DNA of 64,000 bases. It comes from Timonella corticicola (GTDB taxonomy: Bacteria > Actinomycetota > Actinomycetes > Actinomycetales > Cellulomonadaceae). Location: positions 62,001 through 126,000 of the forward strand of contig NZ_JBHUOP010000004.1 of NCBI RefSeq assembly GCF_042683685.1, given 5' to 3'. Positions 26,888 to 36,030 of this stretch are shown piece after piece. Each line of letters opens with the position of its first letter. The stretch's first letter is position 1. The notes beneath the pieces were generated by a model. That model had not been told where the DNA came from. It did no database searches and saw only the letters and a program-made list of their open reading frames with translations. The position numbers and the translations under genes are program-made.

Positions 26888-29131
26888 ATGCATGAGAGTC
26901 AGGAATCGCTCACTTTTCGCAGCGAGACCTACAACTTGGGCGTGTTCTCTCCCGTGGTCGGCGGTTTTTACTTCGGCAAGCTCCTGGCCGGAGTTGCAGT
27001 CGCAGCGCGTGGACATGGACACAGGATCACAGCGGTCCAAACCTTCGAGGCCGACCTTGACCGAGGGCGCTTCCCTGAGTCCTCGCAGCGTACGGACGTG
27101 CCCGCGTTCCGCCATCTAGACGGCCACATTATTGTGACAACCGCCTTGGGCGGTGCCGCCCTCCAAGAACTCCGCGAGTCCGGGGCACCAATCGTGTGCG
27201 TTGGAAACGTCGACCCGACTCACAAGGTGCCCACCGTGAGTCCGGACAATCGAGGTGGAGCGCGAGCCGCGATCGAGCATCTGGTCGCACACGGGCACAC
27301 GGCCATCAGTTTCGTGGGGAACATCGCGCAATTTGATGTCCGTGAGCGATTCGAGGAATATCGAACCGCTCTTGCGGAACACGGTATGGATTTCCAGGAG
27401 AGCCTCGTGTTTTTCACCGCAGACAACCAGGAGGAATCTGGTTATCAGGCGGGCCGTGAATGGTTGAAACGAACTGTGCGATCAAGCGCCACGTTCGCTG
27501 CAACGGATCGCAACGCGATTGGTTTTATGCGTGCGCTCCACGAGGCAGATCTCGTGCTCCCACGAGATCACGCGATCATCGCGTTTGACCATTCAGAGGC
27601 TGGCAGTCGAGTGCGCCCACGCCTGTCCAGCGTCGATCCGCACCACGACAAGGTAGGGGAGTTGGCGGTTGGGTTGGTGCTGTCCCAGCTCGACAATGAA
27701 TGCGTGACCAGAGGAGCGCATACAGTACCGTTTACCCTCGTCACGCGGGAGAGTTGCGGTTGCTTCGAGGATACACCGGCGCCGCGGTACCCGGTGGCAG
27801 TGGGCGAGCGTACCACTGCGGACCCCTTTGATCGGTTGCTTGAAACGGCACACACCGTCTTTTCCGGTTTTGGTGCCACCTGGACTGCGGCACACTACCC
27901 CTCAGCGCTGCACATAGGCTCATGGCACGGCATGATCACTGAACTCGTGCGTAAGGCGGTCGGACGTGGAGCCGTGCCCAGTGCACAAGGTCTTGCGCGC
28001 ATCACTGACATGACCGCCGCATTACACCCACACCCCGAAGCGATCGAACGCCTGTTGACCGTGCTGCGGGAGATTGAACAGGAACTCGATGATCGAGACT
28101 CCACGAAGTACCGCGGCGCGTTACACGCGACCATGACCAAGATCAGCGTCGCGGTGGCCAAAGGCTGCACAAAGGAACTACTGGGTCGTACTGGAGTGCT
28201 TGAACGGAATCTGGCCAATCAATATGAGATTGATCTTGCACTCATGCGTGTCGAGGCATCAAACCCGCGAACGCTCAGTTGGCTTCCCGGCAGTTTCAGA
28301 GGCGGTGCGGCACTCGCATTGTGGTCTGGAAACCACGGAGCCATTGAGCGGGAACTCGAGGTTGTGGGTACACGAGGTGTTGGTTCCGCCGGAAGCCGAC
28401 TCATCGGTGCCCGATTCTCAGCACAGCACTTCCCTCCGCCGAATCTCTCCCGTGCGTTGTGCGGCCCGCGTCATGACATCGTCTTTGTGATACCGGTGAC
28501 CTTTGCCGGAAGTGACTGGGGATTGCTTGCTCTGGCGGGGATGGTGGACTCCCACTCCACGAGTGCACGCGACAGATTCAACCATTGGGCAGCAATGCTC
28601 GCCGTCGCGCTCGATCATGAAAAACGTCTGGATGATCTGCGTGGACAGCAACTCAGCGTACTTGAGCTTGCCAGTACCCGTGAGGAACTCACCCAGGCTA
28701 TGCGCCATTCAGAGGAGCGTTTTACGCTCGCCTCAGCGGCAACCTATGAGGGGATGTGGGACTGGGACGTGGTCACAGGTCGAGTCTATTATTCACCGCA
28801 GTGGTGTAGCACACTGAAGCTGGACCCAGCCACTATCGAACCCAACCTCGACTCCTGGATGCGCCGAGTCCACCCCGAGGACATCCGTGACATGCAGGCC
28901 GCAATCGCTCAGCAACTTGCTGGAATACCCGCACCGTTCCATCTTGACCAGCGCGTTAATGCGGGCGATGGATCCTGGGTGCGTATCGAGGTACGTGGAC
29001 AAACCCTGGTCAACGATGCTGGAATTCCTGCTCGGGTCATCGGAGCGTTGACCAGGGTCAACCCGTATGACGACCCAGACATAGACCTAGGGGAACGCGA
29101 AGCCGATAATGCCGGGTCGCCAGCTAACTAG
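26888..29131 (+). CDS. LacI-like sensor domain plus PAS protein without DNA-binding or output domain
   Basis: The 747-residue protein starts directly with a periplasmic-binding-like domain of GalR/LacI type (YNLGVFSPVVGGFYFGKLL, SPDNRGGARAAIEHLVAHGH, AATDRNAIGFMRAL, IIAFDHSE) but lacks the helix-turn-helix. SCGCF at about residue 295, seen in sensor proteins of this architecture, closes the domain. A helical middle region follows, then a GAF-like stretch. The end is a PAS_3-type domain (YEGMWDWDVVTGRVYYSPQW ... RVHPEDI). Homologous architectures usually continue into GGDEF/EAL or a kinase; here the frame ends after PAS. GGGGG six bases before the ATG at 26888 supports the start. It may work through partner proteins in carbohydrate sensing. 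Confidence 0.75.
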   Translation: MHESQESLTFRSETYNLGVFSPVVGGFYFGKLLAGVAVAARGHGHRITAVQTFEADLDRGRFPESSQRTDVPAFRHLDGHIIVTTALGGAALQELRESGAPIVCVGNVDPTHKVPTVSPDNRGGARAAIEHLVAHGHTAISFVGNIAQFDVRERFEEYRTALAEHGMDFQESLVFFTADNQEESGYQAGREWLKRTVRSSATFAATDRNAIGFMRALHEADLVLPRDHAIIAFDHSEAGSRVRPRLSSVDPHHDKVGELAVGLVLSQLDNECVTRGAHTVPFTLVTRESCGCFEDTPAPRYPVAVGERTTADPFDRLLETAHTVFSGFGATWTAAHYPSALHIGSWHGMITELVRKAVGRGAVPSAQGLARITDMTAALHPHPEAIERLLTVLREIEQELDDRDSTKYRGALHATMTKISVAVAKGCTKELLGRTGVLERNLANQYEIDLALMRVEASNPRTLSWLPGSFRGGAALALWSGNHGAIERELEVVGTRGVGSAGSRLIGARFSAQHFPPPNLSRALCGPRHDIVFVIPVTFAGSDWGLLALAGMVDSHSTSARDRFNHWAAMLAVALDHEKRLDDLRGQQLSVLELASTREELTQAMRHSEERFTLASAATYEGMWDWDVVTGRVYYSPQWCSTLKLDPATIEPNLDSWMRRVHPEDIRDMQAAIAQQLAGIPAPFHLDQRVNAGDGSWVRIEVRGQTLVNDAGIPARVIGALTRVNPYDDPDIDLGEREADNAGSPAN

Positions 29132-29608
29132 GCCCCGAAAGGGACAGGTATCTCCCCACTGCCGCGCGGAATCAGTCGCGCCGCGACAATTGTCGTCTAT
29201 GTCGGGGGACGTGTCGCCGTCCAGCCTGGCGAAGACCGTCTGTACAGATAGTGAGCAAGCGCGATTCTCCTGCTTGCACACTCTTGCTCCGCTTCCACGG
29301 AACAAGAGTGTGCTCCCACGCACCCTTGTCAGAGTAGCGTGCGTAAGAGCGCAGGCGCGTGTGTGCATGCCGGGGAGGAAGAGAAAAGCGTAGATTGCCG
29401 ACGAGTGGGCCGCGTTCCAGCAGGCCCTCGCGCTGGGAGGGGAGCCACGCTGGGGCGGATCGACTCGTCGGCAATCCAAGAAAACCAGGTATCGCACTCG
29501 CACGCACTGCGAGCGTCTGAGAGTTACCAAAAGTGCACTCGCACTAACTGAGGGTGCGGATTTCAGTACTCTCAAATGGAAAAAGTGGAGCGTCTGTGTC
29601 CGTGAACG
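29132..29608. other. Intergenic region with hairpins
   Basis: No gene was accepted. A hairpin GCACACTCTTG/CAAGAGTGTGC (29276-29313) and an 84-bp segment bounded by 14-base inverted repeats (29393-29476) lie here. Confidence 0.6.
29393..29476. repeat. 84-bp segment with 14-base terminal inverted repeats
   Basis: GATTGCCGACGAGT (29393-29406) is matched perfectly in inverted orientation at 29463-29476. The interior is GC-rich and noncoding. The terminal sequence is a variant of the TTGGCGACGAGT motif found at other gene ends. Confidence 0.65.
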
Positions 29609-29986
29609 CTACTCGGAAGCTTTGATGACCAAAACTGGAACAGGCGCGTCCAGCAGGACACGCTGCGTTGTGGAACCGAGCAGGAACTTACCCACCGGAG
29701 TGCGCTTCTTTGATCCGAGGACGATGATCTCGGCATTGATGCGTTCGGCATGATCCAAGATCGCATCAGCGACATCAATCTTGTCGCTCCGGAATGCAAC
29801 CGTCACCTCCGTGCCCGAATACTGCGAGATGAGTGCGCCCAGACGCGATGGCACAGGGGCATCGTCGGGTTGAGGGGTCAGCACCAACACCACAAGCGGC
29901 GCCTCACGCCGCTTGGCCTCCGCAACCGCCGCAGCAAATGCGGCATCGCCCTGGGTCGTTTCGTTGTATGCAGCCAAAACAGTCAT
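29609..29986 (-). CDS. Universal stress protein (UspA family)
   Basis: The 125-residue single-domain protein begins MTVLAAYNET. The ATP-binding signature of the ATP-type UspA fold is present near the C-terminus (GSKKRTPVGKFLLGSTTQ, matching G-x2-G-x9-G-S/T in outline). The ATG at 29986 lies two bases after the stop of the membrane hydrolase gene, so the two are probably co-transcribed and translationally coupled. It is a cytoplasmic nucleotide-binding stress protein with no known specific partner. A longer frame to 30040 overlaps the hydrolase and was not used. Confidence 0.9.
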   Translation of the reverse strand: MTVLAAYNETTQGDAAFAAAVAEAKRREAPLVVLVLTPQPDDAPVPSRLGALISQYSGTEVTVAFRSDKIDVADAILDHAERINAEIIVLGSKKRTPVGKFLLGSTTQRVLLDAPVPVLVIKASE

Positions 29987-29988
29987 AT

Positions 29989-31728
29989 CTAGCGTCCTTG
30001 CTCTTGCGTACTTTCCGGGTGTGGGCCAAGCGCGACCCACTCCTTGACCAAATCTATGTCCGCCGTATCCCAGCGGGACTCCTGCGTCACAGCCGCAAAC
30101 GCGTCAACATACTCGCGTAGGTACATGTGTCCATGGCCCGGAGGAACATCACCGGCCACAAACATATCGAACGTCACCTGCAGGAACGTGACGATCGGAT
30201 ACCAGCGCATTGTCATCGGTCGGTCAACCGCTGGTTCCTCGTCAATCCAATCCGGCGCATTCCAGATCAGTTCTGGACTCCACCAGGTCACGGCATCCGA
30301 GGCGTGCTGGACGTAGACGACCTTCGGGGCCCTCCACACCGGGGCGATATCCCACAGCCCCGAGGCATCGTCCGGTGACGCACTGAACCGCACCTGCTTG
30401 CCACCATCAAAGACCGGGGCAATCTGCTGTGAGCCCGGATCGCGACGCTCCGTGAAGTAGCGCCAATGGTCCGTGAAACTCGGTGTGCCGACGAACACCG
30501 CTCCATCCGTGCGTTCGTTCAGATCCTGTAGTCCGGAGAACGCGCCCTGCATGCCATAACTCCCCAGAGAGAGCCCATACACGTAAAGTTTCGGACGAGA
30601 ATCCTCTGGCTTTTCCAACCATGCCGCATACACGGCCTCAAACAAAGCTTTACCGGCCTGTGGCGGAGTACCACGGTCAGACAAGAACGACACCCAACTC
30701 GGCAAGTATGAGTACTGCATCGAGGCGATAGCGGTGTCGCCAGCGTTCAGATACTCAAACGTCGTGCTCGCGGCCGGGTCGATCCAACCCGTGCCAGTTG
30801 TGGTTGCCACCAGTAGGGCTTTGCGATCCCAGGCATTCGTACGGTCCAGTTCCGCAATGACCTGCTGTGCGGTTGCATCAAGGTCATGGTCCTCACCAAG
30901 ACCCGCGTACACGCGGATGGGGTCCCTCGCCTCACGCCCAGCGAGGGCTTCCGTCTGATCCGCGACAGCTTGTAAATCGTCAACGCTCGGGCCACCAGAG
31001 ACAAACTCGCGGCCCATCTTGCCCAAGGAATCCCAACTGGACAACGAAGCCTGTGAGCCCGAGCGGGTGTCGCGCGTTGGCTGCTCGACATCGCCCGCAT
31101 ACTCCTTGTCGGATGTTGCATACATCGAGTTCAGGGCGTTCATCGAACCACGAACAAGCGTCCCATCGACCAACATGAGAACTGCAACGGCGACGATAAG
31201 CGCTGAGGCCAAGATGGCGGCACGGCGTGGGAACCAACGACCCAACTTTGCGGCAACCCAGTTCCCAATTCGGCGCAAAAGGCGCGAAAGGGACAATACG
31301 ACAATCGCAAGAGAAAAAGCGACTATCGCCTGTCCAATGAACATGTATGGCGAACTGCCCGGCATCCCAAAAAGAATGCGCAAACGTGTTTGAAAGTCCG
31401 CTCCGAAATACGCGCTCGCCACGATCGAGAAAGCGGCAATTGGTAGGAACGTCCGCCACAAAATTCGCGTGACTCGATCCGGCCACGGCGTGTCAAACCC
31501 CAGCCACCGCATGAAGCCGCCGACACTTGCGCCAAACGCGTACGCCAGAATAATGGACACACCGCTCAAAACACCCTGGAAAACCCAACTGCGCGGTACC
31601 AGCGATGGAGCCAGCGAAACGCACCACGCGAAAACCCCAAAAGCGACGCCGGTGGGTGAAAGCCGGGCAAACCATACAGCGCAGTGGGCACGCCAACGAG
31701 TCACAAGGGCAGGGACGGCGAAGTTCAT
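29989..31728 (-). CDS. Membrane-anchored alpha/beta hydrolase (Abhydrolase_9 family)
   Basis: The 579-residue protein has about five hydrophobic helices in the first 210 residues (for example SIILAYAFGASVGGF and ALIVAVAVLMLVDG), then a large hydrolase domain. The nucleophile elbow is VYGLSLGSYG (Ser near residue 385). The segment DPIRVYAGLGEDHDLDATAQQVIAELDRT is typical of the family. The natural substrate is not known; members are thought to act on lipids or esters at the membrane. AGGAG before the ATG at 31728 fixes the start. It forms a two-gene unit with the UspA gene downstream. Confidence 0.85.
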   Translation of the reverse strand: MNFAVPALVTRWRAHCAVWFARLSPTGVAFGVFAWCVSLAPSLVPRSWVFQGVLSGVSIILAYAFGASVGGFMRWLGFDTPWPDRVTRILWRTFLPIAAFSIVASAYFGADFQTRLRILFGMPGSSPYMFIGQAIVAFSLAIVVLSLSRLLRRIGNWVAAKLGRWFPRRAAILASALIVAVAVLMLVDGTLVRGSMNALNSMYATSDKEYAGDVEQPTRDTRSGSQASLSSWDSLGKMGREFVSGGPSVDDLQAVADQTEALAGREARDPIRVYAGLGEDHDLDATAQQVIAELDRTNAWDRKALLVATTTGTGWIDPAASTTFEYLNAGDTAIASMQYSYLPSWVSFLSDRGTPPQAGKALFEAVYAAWLEKPEDSRPKLYVYGLSLGSYGMQGAFSGLQDLNERTDGAVFVGTPSFTDHWRYFTERRDPGSQQIAPVFDGGKQVRFSASPDDASGLWDIAPVWRAPKVVYVQHASDAVTWWSPELIWNAPDWIDEEPAVDRPMTMRWYPIVTFLQVTFDMFVAGDVPPGHGHMYLREYVDAFAAVTQESRWDTADIDLVKEWVALGPHPESTQEQGR

Positions 31729-31918
31729 GCGATGGCTCCTGGACTCAAGGTGATGCAAGATCAACTGTATCGCCGTTGCGCGGACAATGCGTATGACCTA
31801 TGGGTGCAGTGTAAAAATGTTTGACAACATGCGGGACTCGGTTGCAGTCGTAGGGGTGGTGTGTCTGCCTTCATTGGCCGATGTCCACCTACGGGTCTAC
31901 GTTTTTTTGCACTCGGGG

Positions 31919-31932
31919 TGGACAATAGTCCA
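31919..31932. promoter_or_regulatory. Operator-like palindrome upstream of marR
   Basis: TGGACAATAGTCCA is a 14-base near-palindrome with one mismatch. It lies about 80 bases before the MarR-family start and is a candidate autoregulatory site. Confidence 0.35.
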
Positions 31933-32013
31933 GTCCAACCTGAACCAGATTGGTCCTTTGGTGGTATTCTCAGCCACGTAAAAGATTAGTACGGTTGACC
32001 TGTGGACTTTCTA

Positions 32014-32484
32014 ATGCGCGCACATAACAGATGGAAGGAAATTCGACCGGAGCTCGATACCGAATCTTTTCTGAGCATCGGCCGTATTATTCGAATCGCG
32101 TCTTACATCACCGTAGTCACCGACGAGGTTGTCGGGCAACACGGATTGAACCGGGGCGAGTTCGAGTTACTCGCTGCAGTGCGCAGATCCGGGAAAAACT
32201 GTCGGGCAACCGAGTTATCCGTTATGACGAAATCCTCGGGCGCTGCCATTACCAAGCGCTTGGACCGTCTCACCATGCAAGGACTCATCACCCGAGAAGT
32301 GCTCCCACGTGATCGCCGCGTGGTTTTGGTCAACCTCACCAATGAAGGCCGGCATCTTATCGATGAACTGATGCCAGCGGTGCTTGACGGTGAAAAGAAA
32401 CTGCTCTCAGACTTCGATGAAACTGAGATCGCCGAGTTGCAGCGCTTGTCGGCCAAACTTTTGAACGCGGTCGAACCCCGATAG
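32014..32484 (+). CDS. MarR-family transcriptional regulator
   Basis: The winged helix-turn-helix regulator has about 156 residues. The DNA-binding region reads LNRGEFELLAAVRRSGKNCRATELSVMTKSSGAAITKRLDRLTMQGLITREVLPRDRR, with the wing DRRVVLVNLTNEG. Dimerisation helices flank it. The target genes are unknown; the nearest gene upstream is the divergent membrane hydrolase-UspA unit. The ATG at 32014 (GGA eight bases upstream) is chosen over a GTG at 32002. It ends before a strong bidirectional hairpin shared with fumC. Confidence 0.9.
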   Translation: MRAHNRWKEIRPELDTESFLSIGRIIRIASYITVVTDEVVGQHGLNRGEFELLAAVRRSGKNCRATELSVMTKSSGAAITKRLDRLTMQGLITREVLPRDRRVVLVNLTNEGRHLIDELMPAVLDGEKKLLSDFDETEIAELQRLSAKLLNAVEPR

Positions 32485-32521
32485 CGCTGGTGAATCACCC
32501 CCGGTAGTCGCGAGCAACTGC

Positions 32522-32565
32522 ATGGCGATGGCCCACACGCTTCAAAGTGTGTGGGCCATCGCCAT
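32522..32565. terminator. Bidirectional terminator marR/fumC
   Basis: Arms of 21 bases (32522-32542 and 32545-32565) pair with one mismatch around a two-base loop, containing GGCCCACAC/GTGTGGGCC. It lies between convergent genes. Confidence 0.8.
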
Positions 32566-32574
32566 GGGTAAGTG

Positions 32575-33996
32575 TTACTTGGAGGCAGGCCTTGTCATCG
32601 ACAAGACGTCAAGTGCCGTGTCGAGTTGTTCCACAGTGAGTTGGCCATTTTCCACGTAACCGAGTTCTATGACGGCCTCACGAACAGTGATGCCGTTCTT
32701 CACCGAGTGCTTTGCCACCTTGGCTGCAGCCTCGTAACCGATAGCACGGTTCAACGGGGTCACGATTGATGGCGAGGACTCCGCCAGAGCGCGTGCGCGC
32801 TCAACGTTCGCCGTGATACCGTCAACGGTCTTGTCAGCAAGCACGATCGAGGCTGCCGACAGCAGCCGGATCGACTCGAGCACGCCTTGCGCGATGACGG
32901 GGATCTGAACGTTCAGCTCGAACGACCCGCTCGCACCTGCCCAGGCAACGGTTGCATCGTTTCCGATGACGCGAGCCGCAACCATCAGGACCGCTTCTGG
33001 GATGACCGGGTTGACCTTTCCAGGCATGATCGAGGAACCCGGCTGTAGGTCAGGGATCGCGATCTCGCCAAGCCCGGTGTTAGGACCCGAACCCATCCAC
33101 CGCAGATCATTGCAGATCTTGGTGATCGACACCGCTATCGTGCGCAGTGCACCGGACAGTTCCACGAGACCATCACGCGAGGACTGCGCCTCAAAGTGGT
33201 CGCGAGCCTCGGTGAGCGGCAGACCCGTGTCCTCCACGAGCAGTGCGATCACACGCTGGGGGAAACCAGCTGGGGTGTTGATACCAGTACCAACGGCCGT
33301 GCCGCCAAGTGGAACCTCCGCCGCGCGAGGGAGAGCGGACTGCAGACGCTCAACACCGTAGCGGATCGCTGCGGCATAACCACCGAACTCCTGGCCAAGC
33401 GTCACGGGAGTGGCGTCCATGAGGTGCGTGCGTCCGGACTTCACAACTTCCGTGAACTCCTCAGCCTTACTCTCAAGGGATTCCGCAAGGTGTTCGAGCG
33501 CCGGAATCAGGGTGCGGAGCACCCCTGAGGTGGCGGCCACGTGAACCGAGGTGGGGAACACGTCGTTCGAGGACTGCGAGGCATTGACATGGTCGTTTGG
33601 GTGCACGTCCGCACCGAGCTTCTGGCTCGCAAGAGTTGCCAGAACCTCGTTCATGTTCATGTTGGAGGACGTGCCGGAACCTGTCTGGAACACGTCAACT
33701 GGGAAGTGCGCGTCGTGTTGGCCGCTTGCGACCTCGTCTGCTGCGGCGACGATGGTCTGCGCGATGTCCTGCGCAAGAACACCAAGTTCAGCGTTCGTGA
33801 GTGCTGCGGCCTTCTTGATTCGAGCGAGAGCCTCAATGTGTGAGCGCTCAAGCGGGGTTCCCGAGATTGGGAAGTTTTCGACCGCACGCTGTGTCTGCGC
33901 GCGATATAGGGCGTGCGCGGGTACGCGCACCTCACCCATGGTGTCGTGTTCGATCCGGTATTCAGTGTCGACGGCGGTGTCGTGTGAATTGCTCAT
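32575..33996 (-). CDS. fumC: Class II fumarate hydratase
   Basis: The 473-residue cytoplasmic enzyme reversibly hydrates fumarate to malate in the TCA cycle. The signature loop is GSSIMPGKVNP, with the catalytic Ser in the mobile loop. The other active-site blocks are TGSGTSSNMNMNEV, HPNDHVNASQSSNDVFPT and SGRTHLMDATPVTLGQE. Length and motif order match the fumarase/aspartase superfamily; the SSNMNMNEV and SGRTHLMDA blocks favour fumarase over aspartase. The ATG at 33996 fits. It is a stand-alone gene on the minus strand. Confidence 0.95.
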   Translation of the reverse strand: MSNSHDTAVDTEYRIEHDTMGEVRVPAHALYRAQTQRAVENFPISGTPLERSHIEALARIKKAAALTNAELGVLAQDIAQTIVAAADEVASGQHDAHFPVDVFQTGSGTSSNMNMNEVLATLASQKLGADVHPNDHVNASQSSNDVFPTSVHVAATSGVLRTLIPALEHLAESLESKAEEFTEVVKSGRTHLMDATPVTLGQEFGGYAAAIRYGVERLQSALPRAAEVPLGGTAVGTGINTPAGFPQRVIALLVEDTGLPLTEARDHFEAQSSRDGLVELSGALRTIAVSITKICNDLRWMGSGPNTGLGEIAIPDLQPGSSIMPGKVNPVIPEAVLMVAARVIGNDATVAWAGASGSFELNVQIPVIAQGVLESIRLLSAASIVLADKTVDGITANVERARALAESSPSIVTPLNRAIGYEAAAKVAKHSVKNGITVREAVIELGYVENGQLTVEQLDTALDVLSMTRPASK

Positions 33997-34043
33997 GAAC
34001 TAATTCTGCCTCATTGGTCGATGAGAATGCGGGTACTGGTCTG

Positions 34044-34084
34044 GGGTAAAACAAACGGACGGGCACCAAGAGCGTGCCCGTCCG
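34044..34084 (-). terminator. Terminator of the carbonic anhydrase gene
   Basis: Arms CGGACGGGCAC/GTGCCCGTCCG (34056-34066, 34074-34084) are followed on the minus strand by TTTGTTTT. Confidence 0.85.
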
Positions 34085-34093
34085 CAATACTAC

Positions 34094-34723
34094 CTAGTCG
34101 ATCTGTCCAATCTGAGCGACCAGATGCGCCTGGCCGTCTTGGAGATCATACTCAAGGCCGATGATTGCGCAGCGGCCTTCCTCGACAGCACGTGCGATGG
34201 ACACCGAGTAGGAGTGGAGCATGTCAACCGTGTGCTTCACATGCTGCGTGCGGAGCAGCGCCTCATCAAGGGCATCCATTCCGCCGTCTTCCTTGGTGAG
34301 GGAAACGATTGAGGGGATCACGCGGTCTGTGACGGCACGGATGAAACCTGTGGGCTGGTCACCCTTGGTCAGCGCCTGCGCCGCCGCGTGGACTGCACCG
34401 CAACTGTCGTGTCCGAGCACGATAACCAGTGGTGTACGCAAGATCTCCACCGCATACTCGATCGAGCCCACGATGGTGGTGTCCAGAACATGGCCCGCTG
34501 TGCGCACCACAAACAGGTCACCGAGGCCCTGATCGAAGATGATCTCAGCGGCAACACGAGAGTCTGAGCATCCAAACAAGGTTGCGAACGGTGCTTGAGC
34601 AACCTGAAGTTCTTGACGTCGGTCAAACCCCTGAGACGGGTGCTCCATCTGGTTGTGGACGAATCGATGGTTTCCGTCTTTGAGCTGCTGCCATGCCTGG
34701 GCGGGGGTCAAGGTGGTTGGCAC
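34094..34723 (-). CDS. Beta-class carbonic anhydrase
   Basis: The 209-residue zinc enzyme converts CO2 and water to bicarbonate. Zinc ligands are visible: Cys and Asp in FGCSDSRV, and His and Cys in LGHDSCGAV. The hydrophobic segment FVVRTAGHVLD is also conserved. The GTG at 34723 has GAGGG six bases upstream and gives VPTTLTPAQAWQQLKDGN, the usual N-terminus; a TTG at 34753 is possible. The gene is 65 bases downstream of the PfkB-type kinase and may be transcribed with it. A T-run terminator follows. Confidence 0.94.
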   Translation of the reverse strand: MPTTLTPAQAWQQLKDGNHRFVHNQMEHPSQGFDRRQELQVAQAPFATLFGCSDSRVAAEIIFDQGLGDLFVVRTAGHVLDTTIVGSIEYAVEILRTPLVIVLGHDSCGAVHAAAQALTKGDQPTGFIRAVTDRVIPSIVSLTKEDGGMDALDEALLRTQHVKHTVDMLHSYSVSIARAVEEGRCAIIGLEYDLQDGQAHLVAQIGQID

Positions 34724-34788
34724 GATTCCCTCATTCCTTACTCGGGTGAACAATCACGCCTAAGTCAGTGAGTGCCGCGTCGAACTGC

Positions 34789-35712
34789 TCAGATCTCTGC
34801 GAGCCACGGAGGATTGGCTCCGGGGCGGGAGACGGTAACTGCCGCCACCCGCGCGCACTGGTTCAGGACGGTTTCTAGAGTAGACCTATCGAGTGAGTGC
34901 AGGCGGTCGCGTCCATCTTTGCCGAGACAGTCGTGCTGAGCGAGTCCGTGGATGAGCGCACCCATGAACGAATCACCTGCTCCGACTGTGTCCGCCACTG
35001 TCACTCGTGGAGCCGAGATTTCGACCGCACCACATTCGGCGTAACCGATAGCCCCTGATCCGCCGCGGGTGACCACGACGAGGGCAGGTCCACGGGATTG
35101 CCATTCCCGGGCAACCTCGTAGATGTCTTGACCGGGGTAGAGCCACTCGAGGTCCTCGTCACTCACTTTGACCACGTCAGCGAGTTCGACGTAGGACTCC
35201 ACGATTGAGCGTGCGTATTCTGGTGAACCCATGAGCATCGGACGTGCGTTCGGGTCATAGGTGATGGTTGCGCTTGGTTTTGCCGAGCTGAGAAGTTTGC
35301 GTACCTTGCTACCACCTGGTTCAAGAACCGCACCGATTGAACCCGTGTGCACCACGTCTGCGTTGCGCCAGGCCTCGTCCACGCCGTGCAGGTCCCACTC
35401 CAAGTCGAACACGTACCGCGCGGAACCATCTTCTTGGATGTGCGCCTCTGCGACAGGGGTCTTGCGGGCATCCTGGCTACCTGCGGTGAGTGCTACGTGG
35501 GACTGCGCGAGCCAGTCAACAATGGCCGTGCCGCGGGCATCTTGGCCAAGCCAGGTGTGTAGTGCCACGTCGTGTCCCAGTCGCCCCAGAGTGAGCGCCA
35601 CGTTGGCAGGAGAACCACCGGGAAACTCTTCAGCGTCGCCCGACTGGGTTTGAACGGCGTCGATGAGTGCCTCACCGACGATATAGGCGGTCACGCGCGG
35701 GGCGGAGTTCAT
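34789..35712 (-). CDS. PfkB-family carbohydrate kinase (fructokinase-like)
   Basis: The 307-residue ribokinase-fold kinase has an N-terminal sugar-binding motif FPGGSPANVALTLGRLG and the C-terminal anion-hole/catalytic motif VADTVGAGDSFMGALIHG, with the catalytic Asp in GAGDSF. The sequence favours fructokinase, but sugar specificity cannot be decided. The ATG at 35712 overlaps the xseB stop by four bases (ATGA), so it is translationally coupled to exonuclease VII. It may be expressed with the downstream carbonic anhydrase. Confidence 0.88.
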   Translation of the reverse strand: MNSAPRVTAYIVGEALIDAVQTQSGDAEEFPGGSPANVALTLGRLGHDVALHTWLGQDARGTAIVDWLAQSHVALTAGSQDARKTPVAEAHIQEDGSARYVFDLEWDLHGVDEAWRNADVVHTGSIGAVLEPGGSKVRKLLSSAKPSATITYDPNARPMLMGSPEYARSIVESYVELADVVKVSDEDLEWLYPGQDIYEVAREWQSRGPALVVVTRGGSGAIGYAECGAVEISAPRVTVADTVGAGDSFMGALIHGLAQHDCLGKDGRDRLHSLDRSTLETVLNQCARVAAVTVSRPGANPPWLAEI

Positions 35713-35975
35713 GGTGCTTGGTCTTCCTGCTGGTCCTGTTCAGGTGGGTTGACAACGGCATTGAGTCGCTCTCGTGCCCCGTCTAGCCACTCCTGGCACC
35801 GCGTGGCCAAGAGTTCGCCACGTTCCCACAGTGCGAGCGATTCTTCGAGGGGGAGTGATCCGGCTTCCAGGCGCTGCACGACCGCGACGAGTTCGTCGCG
35901 TGCGGCTTCGTAGCCGAGGGCTGCGATCGCCGTGCGGTCCTGCTCCGAGACGATGTGCTCATTGCTGTTTGTCAT
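35709..35975 (-). CDS. xseB: Exodeoxyribonuclease VII small subunit
   Basis: The 88-residue helical protein has the family core YEAARDELVAVVQRLEAGSLPLEESLALWERGELLATRCQEWLDGARERL. It assembles with XseA into exonuclease VII, which degrades single-stranded DNA. The size is normal. It is 55 bases after xseA and overlaps the PfkB gene by four bases. Confidence 0.95.
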   Translation of the reverse strand: MTNSNEHIVSEQDRTAIAALGYEAARDELVAVVQRLEAGSLPLEESLALWERGELLATRCQEWLDGARERLNAVVNPPEQDQQEDQAP

Positions 35976-36030
35976 CTGAAATTATTCTCCATGATCGAAT
36001 GTCAAAACACCAGGGACTTTGATAAATGAT

